Positions 12,350 to 24,311 of a DNA stretch of 64,000 nucleotides are shown one piece after another; within the stretch, counting starts at the first letter, position 1, and the number at the start of each line of letters is the position of its first letter. The notes beneath the pieces are model-generated. The model saw only the letters and a list, made by a program, of their open reading frames with translations. It was not told the origin of the DNA and ran no database searches. The stretch is from assembly GCF_910592395.1 (NCBI RefSeq), contig NC_088311.1:7504501-7568500 (forward strand), read 5' to 3'. This stretch comes from Lineus longissimus. Its lineage: Eukaryota; Nemertea; Pilidiophora; Heteronemertea; Lineidae. The position numbers and the translations under genes are program-made.

Positions 12350-15250
12350 GGATGATATTTCCAACAAGGACATTCATCAGTCTCCACATGCAGTAGCTTT
12401 GACTGGAGACAGTCACAACCAGATTCGAATTGGACAGCCAAAAAACTAATTGTTGGTACAGTCACAACACTGGCCTCGGGCTTGGCATCTCAACAATGTT
12501 GTCAACACGGTAAATGAGTTGAGACAGTCACAATCACACTGAATGAGACTTGATAGCACCACCATGTTGCAAACAGTAAAAGTAAGATGAGACAGTCGCT
12601 ACCAGATCCAAATCGGACCATAGATGCCCAGCTGTCTTTCCAACCCAGAGAGACAGTCACAACCAGACCAAATCGGACCTGTCATTACATCGGGTCCAAA
12701 CGAAAAAGTTAATTCAGTGTAAACCAGGACCTAACAACTTTGCAGCACCATCCTCTTGCTAACACACAGAGAGAGTTGAGACATTCACAATCACTTCAAA
12801 TTGGATGGAGCAGCTCCATCGTTTTGCCATCGTGGTGAGAAAAACCAAATGGGACCAGGCAGGTCCACCAGGTGAGACAGTCACAACTACACCGAATCGG
12901 GGCTGACAGCTCCACCGTGTTGCCAACACAATGAGAGGGATGAGACAGTCACACCAAGACCGAATGGGACCTAGCTGCTTCATCGTCTTGCCAACAGGTT
13001 GACAGATGAGACAATCACATCCAGATCAGAATCGGACCATGGCAGCTCCACCATCGTTCAAGCCCATTGCTACAGTCACAAGCAAACCAACTCAGAACTG
13101 GCTGCACCACGGTTTTGTCGAGAAAGCCAGAGCGTCGAGAAAGTTACAAACTGGCAGTGCCTACGTTTAGTCCATACGATGAGAGAGTTAAAAAAGCGAC
13201 AATAAGACGGAATCAAACATTTCAGCACCATCGTCTTGTCAACACACACAGAGAGTAAGAGTCGAGACAATCACAGCCATATCGATTCCACTTTGCAGCA
13301 TCATCGTCTTGTCAACACACACACATAGTTGAGACAGTCACACCTAGACCAAATCAGACATGCGCTGCTCCACACCGCCTCGCCATCATAGTGAGCGAAA
13401 TCAGACCGTAACGACGAGACCAAATGCGACCTGGCGGCTGCCCGGATAGAGGAGATGGTCACCAACAAATCGCTATGGCAGCTCCACTGTGTTGCAGTTA
13501 GAGAGATGAAACAGTTACAACCAGGTGCGAATCGGACCTGATAGCTTGACCATGAGCTGCCGGTCCTATTCGGTCTCGTCGGGGCTGTTTCATCTGCCTC
13601 CTCCGTGTCGCCGGTAAGGGAGATCAGACTGCCACATCCAATGCGAATTCGGCCTGCCTGCCACCAGCCAAAATTCTATCTCCTCCTAGCTGTTTCATCT
13701 CTCACCGTGTAGACCCTGCAGGGCCGTCAAGCTCGAATCGGTCTGATTGTGACTGTCTCATGCCAAGACGGTGGGGGCACCAGGAGAGATTCCGTAAGCT
13801 TCTGGATAAGGTTGGTAACAGTATCGAAGCATCCTATTTGTGACAGTGTGTCTGATGAAGACGTCCTGATTGTGACAGTGTTTCATATACATCGTTTCAA
13901 ATGACAATAAGCTGATCTCTGCATTGGGTTCATTGAAGTCGTTCTTGATGTGACAGTCACAGCCAGACCGAATCAGACCTGGCAGCTCCACTGTCTCTTC
14001 CATACGACTAGAGAGATTTCACTCAGTCACAACCAAATAGTATTAGAACTGTAGGACATTAGCTTACTGTAGTATTGAGACCTCCGCTCACCGTGTTGCC
14101 AAATGGTGATGCCGCCAGGCTCCATTAGGTCTGGTCGTGACTCTCTTCATCTTTTTCACCGTTTTGGCAACACGGTGGAGCTCCCAGGCTTGATTCCACC
14201 TTGTTGTTACAGTCTTTTCTCTCTCGCAGTGTTGGTGTTACGGTGAGGGTAGCAAAGCCCCATTCAGGCTGGTTGTGACTGTCTCATCTTCCTCACTGAG
14301 CCGGCGACACGGTGGGGCTGCCAATGCCGACTCGGCCAGGTTGTTACTGTTTCATTTTCTTCACCTTGTTGGCGTGACGGTGGAGCTTCCAGGCCGCATT
14401 CGGCCCGGGTGTGTCTCATCTCACACTGCATGTCGCCGACGCAGTGTGAGATATGCCGACGTAGATGCCATGTGCGATTCGGCTTGGTGTTGTCCATACT
14501 GTCTCGTTCACCGTGTTGACAAGGACTCTATTTGGTCTTTTTGTGACCGTCTCATTTCTCTGCCGTGTTGGCATGACGGTGGAGCTTCCATGGACGGTTC
14601 GGTAAGGTTGTGACCGTATCATCTGAATCACTGTGTCGTCAAGACGGTTCAGCTACCAGGTCCCATTCAGCCCGGGTGATACCGTCTCAATTTTCTCACT
14701 ATGTCGGCGAAACGTGGAGACAGCAAGTCCGATTCCGTCTGGTTGTGACTCCCGTTAACAATGCGGAATTGCCAGGCCCAGTTACATAGGGCTGTGGATC
14801 TTGTTCATCAATCACCGTGTTGTGACAGGAAGGTGGAGTTGCCAGGCCGGTTCGTTGTGGTTGTGACTGTCTCATTTCTCTCACGGCTTTGGCGCGAGAA
14901 GTTGCATTTGATCAGGGGTGGCAGTCTCATCTTGCCAAAATGTTTGGGCAGCCAGACTCCATTCGGTCTGATTGTGACGGTCTCACGGTTTCTGCCGTTT
15001 CGCCAACACGCTGGAACTGAGGTAGATTTGATCTGGTTGTTACTATCCCTTCTCTCTCACAGTGTTGACAAGACGATTGGGCAGCAAGAAGCCATTCGCC
15101 ATCTTTGTGACCTTCTCATCTCTACCACCGTGTTAGTATGACGAACGAGCTTGCCAGTTCCGATTCGGTCAGCTTCTGACTTAGCGATCTCATCTCTCTC
15201 ACCGTGTTGGCAAGACAGGGACGCTGCCACGGCGGATTCGATTTCCTCAT
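12350..15250. repeat. Long degenerate minisatellite with orientation switches
   Basis: About forty degenerate units of roughly 65-80 bp fill this block. One orientation (mostly 12350-13540, again near 13940-14040) reads GAGACAGTCACAACCAGACC, then AATCGGACCTGGCAGCTCCA, then CCGTGTTGCCAACACGGTGA. The other orientation (parts of 13550-13760 and most of 14085-15250) reads the exact reverse complement: GGTTGTGACTGTCTCATCTC, CACCGTGTTGGC, then AGACGGTGGAGCTGCCAGG. Each unit also holds an internal dyad (CACCGTGTTG ... CAACACGGTG). Small open frames here on both strands come from the repeat and are not genes. Confidence 0.85.
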
Positions 15251-15259
15251 GACGTTGAT

Positions 15260-17960
15260 TAGATCGAATAACGAAATATTGATTGAATGTGATGATTTTT
15301 ATTCAGTCTTTCGAATTACATGTACATATAAGATCGCCATGAGCAAGGTTGAATTACATGTATACATTACACTCTGTGCCAAATATTGCCTAACATAATA
15401 GCAGTACTACATATTAACACGGGGTGTCCGAAAAACAATTTAAAGCAACTTCGACAAGAATGTTCAAGCTATTTGATGATAACCAAGTATTTAATAAAAT
15501 CTTCTTTAATGTTCCCAAATGATAACAAGATGGACGTTAATGCAGTAAAAATCGAGTAACTGGTTTATCGATGTCAAAACATTATTTGGAGCAGATTGTA
15601 CATAAGGTCCTTATGTCATATAACAATCATGGAACCTCCACTGTAATTCACCTCCTGCCACAGCGAGGATTTTTAACAACTACGGGCCATCGCGCTTTGA
15701 CGTCAGGTCATATGTATCACTGCGCCAAGGACGCCAGAAAGAAAGTTGCAATTAATATCGTGTGATAAGAAAGGACCAGCCTCCAGTGAAATGAAACATC
15801 CCTGTTAAACAGTGAGGCCCGGGTAGTGAGATTCCGCATAACTTCATACTGAGCCTCCGTAGCCTCCGCTCATACGCGCGTTGTCTGGAAGCTGAGCAAC
15901 GTCAATACATTGAGGGTCAAGATGCATAAATCCCGATTTTTGTCTATTTGAGACTCTGGACTAACGAAGACGAATTCTTTGTATTCGTGCATGTAATCTG
16001 TTCGATTACAAAGAATTCGTGATTCGCAATTGTAAGTTGTGAGCGTTGCGATTACAGGTTAATTTAATCTAATTTAATTATTTTCCTGGAAAAAGTGTCC
16101 CAGGCGGCCTTTTGTATTCTAACGGATTATAGTTCTTTGGTCCTCAAACGCCATGACTGTCAATAGTGCATAATCGAATCATTTGTTCCCCGGACATAAT
16201 ATCCTAGGACTCTTCAAACTTCTACGCCGGCTTCGACTACTCTGCGAAATTGACACGAGACGGTCATAATGCGCTTTTAACTAGACAATGAGCTTGTAGC
16301 AGGTCGACTTTCATTATCCCACGATAATCTTTGCATGCATTAATAAATTATGCACAAATAGAATATAGAATAAAAATATATATAAACCCAACATTCATGT
16401 ACTCTTAGTTAAAAACAAAGTGAATAAGAACAATATCTCGGCTTCTTATCTTCAAAGTAACCGATTATGGGCGTTCGAGTTTTGTTTTATACGCAGGGGT
16501 GGTTTTATTCTATCATGAATCAGAAAAGATTGCCACTCAATCATGGTAAAAATGTCTAATATATATTTAATTTCAAATTCAATGTGGGGTAGGAAAGGGC
16601 TTGTTGAAGATAAAACCCGGTTGCATGCTTGTTGAAAGACAATGGAATGTTAAAGTGTTGGTAAAAATTGAATACTTTAAATGGGCGGTTGTACTGTAGT
16701 ATAGACCAGGAGCCGTCATGACCAACTATAAGAAGGCTAGAACGACGCATCTGTAATGATATCTACTGGAAAGAAATCCACGTACTGCAAGTCGTGACGG
16801 AGCCTGGCTGATATTGCAGTAATTGAATTGCACTATAACAAAATATTGATTGTCGCCTCTAACTCTACCAAACTTCAGAGTGGTTATAGTTACACCCCAC
16901 CCAAAGTGCATGGTTTCCGAAATACTGGGTAATCACAATTCCAAAGAGAGGAAATGTCTTTGTGTGATCATAACCACTAGCTTGGGAGTGTAAATTGTGA
17001 GAAACAGGACGGAGAGGAAGACAAATATTTCTACTACTTCTTTCCACACTTGCAGTGAGCAATTCAGCTAAGTTTAAAGCAGTTTTTATTCAAATTGTCA
17101 GGTTCGTCCCATTTCCACAGAGTATCAAGCAACTTCATATCTGGCTTATCTGATGATCTAGCCGAAATACCAATTTTTCCTCCACTGTGGGACCAACACC
17201 TCAGTCCCCAATGACTAAAACTGATAGGGATCAGTCCATAAGAGCCAAGAGCAAGGTTACACAAGCCGCCAATACGGGTCTCCCCAACAGCACATCCAAT
17301 TAGTACGAGGATGATTCAACGACGACTCAAGCTTGACCCTTGACTCCAGCCTGTTGTTCTTCTATAAACAACCACACGCCGAGAATATTTCAGCAGACGA
17401 CCAGATGAACCAGTTGACCCAATATGACCAGAATTCTCAAGCCCTTTTAAGACGCCATGTACTTTTTAAATCAGATACATACATATTTTCTTTAATTTTT
17501 AATTTAAAGGGAAACTATATGCACGAGCCAGGTAGGCCAGATAAGGTTTTACGAACTTACCAATCGGGATATCTCCTATCACATCGAAAATATTCGTGCT
17601 TGTACGAGGAATATGTTTATTGCTGATGTGCAGAAAGGTCACCCGAAAACCACCAATTCGTCTCCCTAGCTTCTACCTATTGTCCCCCTTAAAGTAATCT
17701 ATTCGATTGATCGTATTTTCATCTTTGTAAAACATGGATTTTTACGAATTCAAAAAACATTTTTTTGTAGTAATTGGATAATGTGAGTCTTTTCTGGAGC
17801 GACATCGTGTAGAACAGGAGGAACCATCATGAACGGGGGAACTCATATCTGAAATAAAGATAATTTGGCTGGTCAGGGAGATTTTCTATGTAAACATCCT
17901 CTTGTTCGGGTAATTCATTAGTAGTTACGAGAAATGAATGATTTTCTGAGCCAAAACATG
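15260..17960. other. Intergenic stretch without recognisable genes
   Basis: A/T-rich sequence with only short open frames and no family motifs. A hairpin with 14-bp arms (ACGAATTCTTTGTA at 15970-15983 and its complement at 16007-16020) is the only structured feature I noticed. Confidence 0.5.
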
Positions 17961-17965
17961 CCATA

Positions 17966-18853
17966 TGCATGCTGCATACCGTCTGCAGACTGGGGGTTTT
18001 CTCATGAGTCAATAGAATCTAAGGTCTGGAATTAGGGGACCATATCAGCAGTTGCCTTCAGCCAACATCTGTATTAAAATTAAGATCTGGAATTAGGGGA
18101 CCATCTCAACAGTTGCCATGTGATTTTCACACTAAAAAATAAGAGGCCATTTCAGGTATATGCCAAACGGTAGAACAAAGATTATCTAGGCCGTTGTGCA
18201 AACAGGCTTTGCGATACACCACGAGTTGGGGTGTAGGCCTAAATTCCTTTAACTGTGAACAAAGTGCATCCACTGGCACGCTACATGTATGTGTGACTCG
18301 CACGGATTTAGCACGTAGGGCCTACATGATGCTAATCAGCTAGGGTGTATCTTGTGACCAGGACTGTAGTAATAAACATTTGCCTGAAAACATTTTTTAT
18401 TTGGCCAAACAACACCTGTTTAGAATGTCAAAGAGGCCGGTATTTTCACTTAACATCAAGAGACAGAGGAGAACTGTCAAGGTGGGTGTTTGATATACAA
18501 TGGTTTTCTGTTCCCTGGGTTTCTTCATTCTGTTATCTTTAATTATATTTACCCATGTCATTTCAGCACTTTTTATCATGAAATGCTGCCTTTGAAACGA
18601 ACCCAACCTTGCCGGCCAATCAACCAGGCGCACGACGCACAACAGGCCGATACAATATACATGTTCTGTATTAAGTACGTCATCTGTCATGCACACCCAA
18701 AAAAATCTTCCTGCAAGATGATTCACAGGTAATTCAAATATAAGAAAACAAACTTTGAAAAAAAGTTGGCGCAAAGCAACTACTGATATGGTTCCCTAAT
18801 TCCAAACCTTAGATTCTATTGACTCAGTCTGCAGACGGTATGCAGCATACATT
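17966..18853. mobile_element. Snap-back (long inverted repeat) element
   Basis: The left arm (about 17966-18055) contains GCTGCATACCGTCTGCAGAC and, after a short insertion, GAGTCAATAGAATCTAAGG and GGAATTAGGGGACCATATCA. The right arm (18776-18853) is its reverse complement with a few mismatches and without the roughly 15-bp insertion. A partial direct copy of the arm (AAGATCTGGAATTAGGGGAC) repeats at about 18082-18118. The interior has no recognisable transposase, so this looks like a non-autonomous DNA element. Target duplications were not resolved. Confidence 0.75.
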
Positions 18854-19023
18854 TTCTGCCCGCCGGGTTGGAGTCATGTCGAGCATCTATCTCGGAGGTA
18901 AAGCTGGGACTGGTTGTCGGGTCTTTTTGTTCGTACCGTGTGGTGCACCTGTGATATATATAGGATTTCAAAATAACAAGTATATCAATGAGGGTTGGAT
19001 GTTAAGCTGGTATCCTTTCTTAC

Positions 19024-21266
19024 CTAGAACACTTTGGAAGCCGCGATCAATGTCACTAAGACAAGCACACCCAGGCTGACAGCAGGGGTGGCAGCTCCAC
19101 CAGTCTTGGCTGTTGTTGCAGCAGCAGCCGCCGCCGCCGTCGTCCCGGTTCCAGCAGATGGGGAAGCTGCTGTGGTCGCGGCGGCTGTCGTTGGAAGGAC
19201 ATTCCCGCCAGTAATCGCCTGATTACAATCATCACTACCGCAGCAGAGCGTTGCGTCGCTACATTTGGCAGGCGTGAAGCATCCGAATACTGTCTTCGAG
19301 TTAGTTGCGTCAACTACTGCCTGAAATCGAAAGATCAGATAGAAAGGACATAGCTGTTGGTGTTTAATTTGGTACCAAGCATATATCATGCAATGTCAAT
19401 CCTTAATTAATATGAATGGGTTCAACTTGGGCGTGGGATTTACCTGGCCAGGAAGGTAATAGGCTTGCTTACCACCATGCGCCGCCATCAAGCGCCGCCA
19501 TGGTGGTATCACAGTATGATGATCTATGGTAATGATTTTCGTGAGTGTTGCGAGGCAGTTTTCGGCATGGCATTTGAATATCAGTCAGGCTTATGATAAC
19601 ACCCCATTCTGGTACATTCTTTATTGCAGTTCAATAAATTTTCAACTATCGCGTTTGAAGTAACAGTTGAACTGGATGTCATTTATGCCGAAGGAAAAAC
19701 CAACATTTCTCATGCCCAAGGTCCCTTTTATTCCTACTACTTACACCGCATTTTGTGTTAGGACTCACGCACAAATCTTCCGTCGCGGCGGCTTTACATT
19801 CAGCTAAATTTGGAGTGTTAAAGTTGGTCGTTTGCTCGCACTTCTTGCATTTAAGACCGTAGGTTCCTGAATAAAGACGATTAAAAAATGAGAAGTGAAT
19901 AAAATGATCTATGATTGCACGTTAGTGATCTAAGGCATATGTTTCTCCAGCCGCGAATCCCTCAACAAAAAGGATATCGGTATTCACTGACTTTGATTCC
20001 AGAGGGACTTTCATCTGATGTTACACCAACCGGCACCCACACCAGCACCGACACCAGTACTTCAGAAACCCCGCAACTCGTGACAAGTGGTGTATTAAGT
20101 CAATTTGAAATGAGGCAGGGGATTTTGCCATAATGCAGTTCTGTCCCCCAATTATAGGATCACGACCGGAATGACTTCTATGCAGTAGGTAACGCGATGA
20201 AGATTGATTGACAAGACCCGGCCATGACGTCATCAACACGACTTCCTCTGCATGATGGACATGTCGCTCGATACAGTCAAGGTACCCTGCATGGACCCTC
20301 AGACAAAATCCATGCAAGTGTTTGTACAGGGTATATGTGTTCTTAAACACTCCAATCATCCTGAGGAAATCGGGGGTTAACGTTCGCTTCTCCGGCCCTG
20401 AGCGAACATTAACCCCTGAATTCCGCAGGATGGGCTCCACTCGAAGCGTTCAATGATACTTAAAAATACCTAGAAGAAGTGTCAAATACAATAAAAAAGG
20501 GTACTAATCATAGTGCGTGGGATGTACACTCCGCAGGAAGTGGATCGGGCTCAACCCTCCCTGAATATCATCTTTAGAACGACGATCAGGGCACTCCAAG
20601 CAGTCGCGCATCAGCGCATTGCGCTCATTTCGTGCGTTCAGATGCTCTCAAGCAAAAAAGAGATACGGGATGCAGGTAATATACCTCTCGTCTCTTCAAA
20701 TAATAAGACACTGCAAAGCCCAAAAAAAATTAAGCTCGCATTCTCATTAAAATTTGGCAGGTCATTTTACAGTGAATGCTTTGATCGTGCAGTTATGAAA
20801 AGAGTGGGATGCGCCATCCACTCGTCTTCAAAAGAGGTGCGACAGACGTTGTCGAACAATTTTGACAACACGCCCAAGTTCCACTATAAACAGCGGCGAG
20901 CGCGGTGCGGGATACCGCGCCGTTTTTCTCAAGTTATTGCCTCAGTTGACGAACGTAACTGACGGACCACAAAGCTTGTGAAAGCGGCAAACCGCGACAG
21001 GCGGTAAATCGCTGTAGGAATCAGGCATTGAGTGCTCAAATTGTTACAAAAGTTCAATATGTTATGTATAATCTTTAAAAAACCCGAAAATACAGTATTG
21101 TACAAATTTTCGTCTACTTCTCGTTTAGGAGAACATATGTTGGCATAATAGATTGAAAATGTCAGAGAAGAGTGTCCCGACTGTCAATAATAAAGATTTA
21201 ATTCAAAAATTGCTTACCTGAAATGTACAGGATTGCCAAAAAACAGACTACTCCTAAGCGGTTCAT
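19024..21266 (-). CDS. Small GPI-anchored Ly6/uPAR three-finger protein
   Basis: Three coding exons on the minus strand: 21218-21266, 19745-19866 and 19024-19320, with GT/AG borders and consistent phase, giving 155 residues. Exon 1 is a signal peptide (MNRLGVVCFLAILYISG). The mature domain has a Ly6-type cysteine pattern: LKCKKCEQ, LAEC, EDLCVSPNTKC, FGCFTPAKC, TLCCGSDDCN. The closing CC-xxxx-CN motif is the classic Ly6/uPAR ending. A Thr/Ala/Ser/Gly-rich stalk (TTAAATTAAS, GTGTTAAAAAAATT) follows, then a hydrophobic C-terminal tail (AVSLGVLVLVTLIAA) that ends the protein, as expected for GPI attachment. The protein should be extracellular and membrane-anchored. Ligand and role cannot be inferred; the family is large and lineage-expanded. 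An open alanine/valine-rich frame on the opposite strand is only a shadow of the repeat-like stalk. Confidence 0.87.
20358..20431. repeat. Imperfect hairpin, about 31-bp arms
   Basis: ATCCTGAGGAAATCGGGGGT through GTTCGCT (20358-20388) pairs with 20401-20431 with only a few mismatches across a 12-nt loop. It lies in the large second intron of the Ly6-type gene. The shape and size are compatible with a pre-miRNA-like hairpin or a small palindromic repeat. Confidence 0.6.
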
Positions 21267-23690
21267 TTTCGTTCTTTGTCCTAGGAATGTGGTGTTGGAA
21301 ACTGGGCGCGTCCGATAGTTTGCGTCTGTTTTACGAATCCAGGCGGTGTAACCCGTGACGATCAGTCGTAATCACCATTTGGCACCATGACACGGGCGGA
21401 GCATCTGGGAATGCCATGGGCCGGTCTGGCCGCGAGTGCACATACTGGGAAGGTTAATATCGATAGTAAGGGACACGTTTGGTAAATAAACTGCTGGTAT
21501 AAAATATAGAAAATTCATTTGAAAGTTTGTCATAAAGACGCAATCCTTGCATCCAAATAAAAATGGAACTGATGAAGACGAAATAGCGCTTTTCCAATAG
21601 ACATATCCCTTGCTCGAAGCGCTTTATCATCCCATACGGTGACTCCCGGGGCAGTCCATTGCGTCATCCTAATTGGATCTCCTTATGGGCGATGGACGAG
21701 CGGGCCGGTCCACTGCGTCCGGAATGTATTTCTGAGTGTCCCCTCGTTTGGGAACGCCCTATATCGAGTCGGGTTGCGACTAGACTCCTTTTGCGTTGAA
21801 TAGGTGCATTCAGTGAAAACTAGAACCTCAGTAAAACCCTCGAGAACATCCCAAACACTTCTTAGGCCACTCAAACGTTCATGAGTACATGTAGTTAACT
21901 CATATTTTGTTAAAGACACGTTTTTTTCATATCGTTTTGATGAATCCTATCATTGAAATCGTTGGTCTGTGCACCCTTCGTAAAAACTAGAGATCCATGG
22001 TTAGCGCGCTCCGGGCATTTAAATCATAGGGAGTTTTTGTGACGCCCCCGAAACGTCATCGCAAACGCACATCGCGTCACTGCTCGACATCTTGATCATG
22101 ACGTCGAACAATGGGGATGGGCGTTGGCGTTTTTGGAGCTTGAGTATAATATGTATGCAACTTGCAACTTCCATCATAACAATATATATTATATTGACAT
22201 AATGGTAAGTTTCAAATCATTTGGCAAACATTTTATGGTGAACATATGGGGTACGAAAATTCATGATTTTCAAATAATGAAAAAAAGGAAAAATCCACCA
22301 AAAACAAGATTTTTAGGATATTTATCCGTTAGAAGTAGTCTGCATATTATTGTAGGCCAATAAGTTGTTAATATTTCACTGTTTCAAAAACTTTTCGTTT
22401 GTTCATGATTGTAACATGGACATTTAATGATATTTCCAAATATTTATAAAATGCATTACCAGATTCAGTATGCACTAATTAGGCCTAGATGCATGGGGGC
22501 GATTAACATGTGACTGATTTTAGACAATTGGCTCAGCGCCATGGCCTGGGCACTTTATGGATTTCTCCTAATCACTATAGTTTAACAAGCCAGGTGCTTT
22601 CAAGAGTGGTAATTTGTGGTATAAGGATATTTGGGGATTCCACTCCAATAACTTGAATAAGAACAAGATGCTTGAAAACTGCTTACAGTGTATGAACTCA
22701 AAAACTCATTTGAACAGGGGTGCTTTTTCGAGAAGTGCCAAACGCTTCACACACTCAAAACGTACTCGGGATCGGCCTATACTGACACAGAGACTCGAGA
22801 AAATTAAATTGAAATCTCCCTCCTTTTCCCCCAAGGGTTTCTGGAGAACACGAAATACTGAAATTCTTGTCACATTGGGCGAGATAGTCGTCGTGAAGGA
22901 TGTTGTGGATACTAGTAATGTTTCCCTACTCCGACCGGATCTGATCCCCAAGCATGTTTCTCATTCTCGTTCCCCTCCCCATCACAACAAGATAGAGGTG
23001 TTTATACATATGTATCATGAAAATTTCGTTTATTTCGTTTCGGACTGTCTCGGGAATCGAACGTCTTCGTTGGGCACAATGGGATCCAAGACCGGTTCGG
23101 TTCACGCATCATCGAGGTATTATTATTAGACGAATCGAGAGTTACTGAGTTTTGTTTACCCCCTTCCCCAAGCACCCCCACCCACTGTAAGCAGCGAGGC
23201 ATTAAACTGGCTGGAGAAATGTCGATTAAGCGCCAAATTTTCCAATCTTTACCCACTACTGTATTTTGGAAAATTTTGTTCTTCTCTCAGATGAGAAGCA
23301 TATTTTCATCATATAATCACGTGTCTTGCATACATAGCCATATTTGATATCTAATGACAAACTTGATCAATAGTACTAGACAAACACTTGTAACCCACGG
23401 AGGGATTTCAACTATGGGTCTAAACCAACAACACCTTCTGTCTACACCTACTTGAGTCTGAACGCAGCTGGAAGTACATGCAAGTTTTTTCAAGTCGGAA
23501 AACATGATTATCAGTGAACATGACTACCCTGGATGTCTACAAGTATTCATATCTTCTGTGACCTGGGCATCACTTTCATGGTTGAACAAATTTGCCATTA
23601 TCATTGTTAATGGTGTTTTAACATTCATCTAATGCCCAACTCGAAATGAGGAGCACCTTCAAATGGACCAATCGATTAAGAAAAAAATCG
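21267..23690. other. Flank of the Ly6-type gene, no recognised genes
   Basis: The promoter side of the minus-strand Ly6-type gene. Open frames of up to 171 codons occur (for example 22614-23129 on plus), but they have no recognisable domain and their composition does not look coding. I do not call genes here. Confidence 0.45.
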
Positions 23691-23699
23691 AAATCAATT

Positions 23700-24180
23700 C
23701 TTGTGACATAAATCTTTTGAAAGCAATTCCTTGAAATGATAATTTGAAAGCAATTCCTTCAAATGATCCTTTGAAAGCAATTCCTTCATAGGGTCCTTTG
23801 AAAGCAATTCCTTGAAATGGAATTCTTTGAAAGCAATTCCTTCAAATGAAATCCTTTGAAAGCATTTCCCTGAAATGGAATCATTCGAAAGCAATTCCTT
23901 GAAATGGAATCCTTTGAAAGCAATACCTTTAAGTGAAATCCTTCGAAAGCAATTCATGAAATTCATGAAATCCTTTCAAAGCATCGCCATTAGATGGAAA
24001 TAATTGAAAGCAATTCCTTCAAATAGAATCCTTTGAAAGCAATTCCTTCAAATGGAATTCTTTGAAAGCAATTCTTTCAATGGAATCATTTGAAAGCAAT
24101 TCCTTCAAAAGGAAACCTTTGAAAGCAGTTCCTTCAAATGAAAATCTTTGAAAACAAGTGCTGAAAAATGAAATACTTTA
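23700..24180. repeat. Minisatellite, 28-29 bp unit, about 16 copies
   Basis: The unit CCTTTGAAAGCAATTCCTTC plus AAATGGAAT recurs with small variations and a period of 28-29 bp. On the minus strand the units partly read as FKELLSKD-like peptides, which explains an apparent 90-codon frame. The array has no start context or splice signals, so I treat it as non-coding. Confidence 0.85.
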
Positions 24181-24249
24181 TCAAAAGCAATCCTGCCCTC
24201 AAAGGATTTCCTTATCTATCTATCTATCTTGTACTGGTTTGGGCTAAAG

Positions 24250-24311
24250 CATTGTAACCAGGGTCCCGGTGTGTGGCGGGTTCGGTTCACACCGGGACCC
24301 TGGTTACAATG
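24250..24311. repeat. Perfect 24-bp stem hairpin
   Basis: CATTGTAACCAGGGTCCCGG plus TGTG (24250-24273) is exactly complementary to 24288-24311, with a 14-nt loop containing GGCGGGTTCGG. A short (ATCT)n tract sits just upstream (about 24212-24229). It is probably a palindromic remnant of a DNA element. Confidence 0.85.

Noticed and set aside
12350-15250. CRISPR-like array
   Set aside because: The units are degenerate with no constant repeat and unique spacers, they switch orientation, and the setting is an animal genome.
19034-19222. Plus-strand Ala/Val-rich frame opposite the Ly6-type exon
   Set aside because: It is the reverse-strand shadow of the Ala/Thr stalk in a well-supported minus-strand exon.
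20513-20962. 149-codon plus-strand frame
   Set aside because: The frame begins with GTG, lies in the intron of the minus-strand Ly6-type gene, and shows no motif.
22614-23129. 171-codon plus-strand frame
   Set aside because: Long for chance in A/T-rich DNA, but no domain, no homology that I recognise and no supporting splice structure; the opposite strand is equally open.
23694-23966. Minus-strand frame reading FKELLSKD repeats
   Set aside because: It is the translated 28-29 bp minisatellite; the period varies and breaks the frame.
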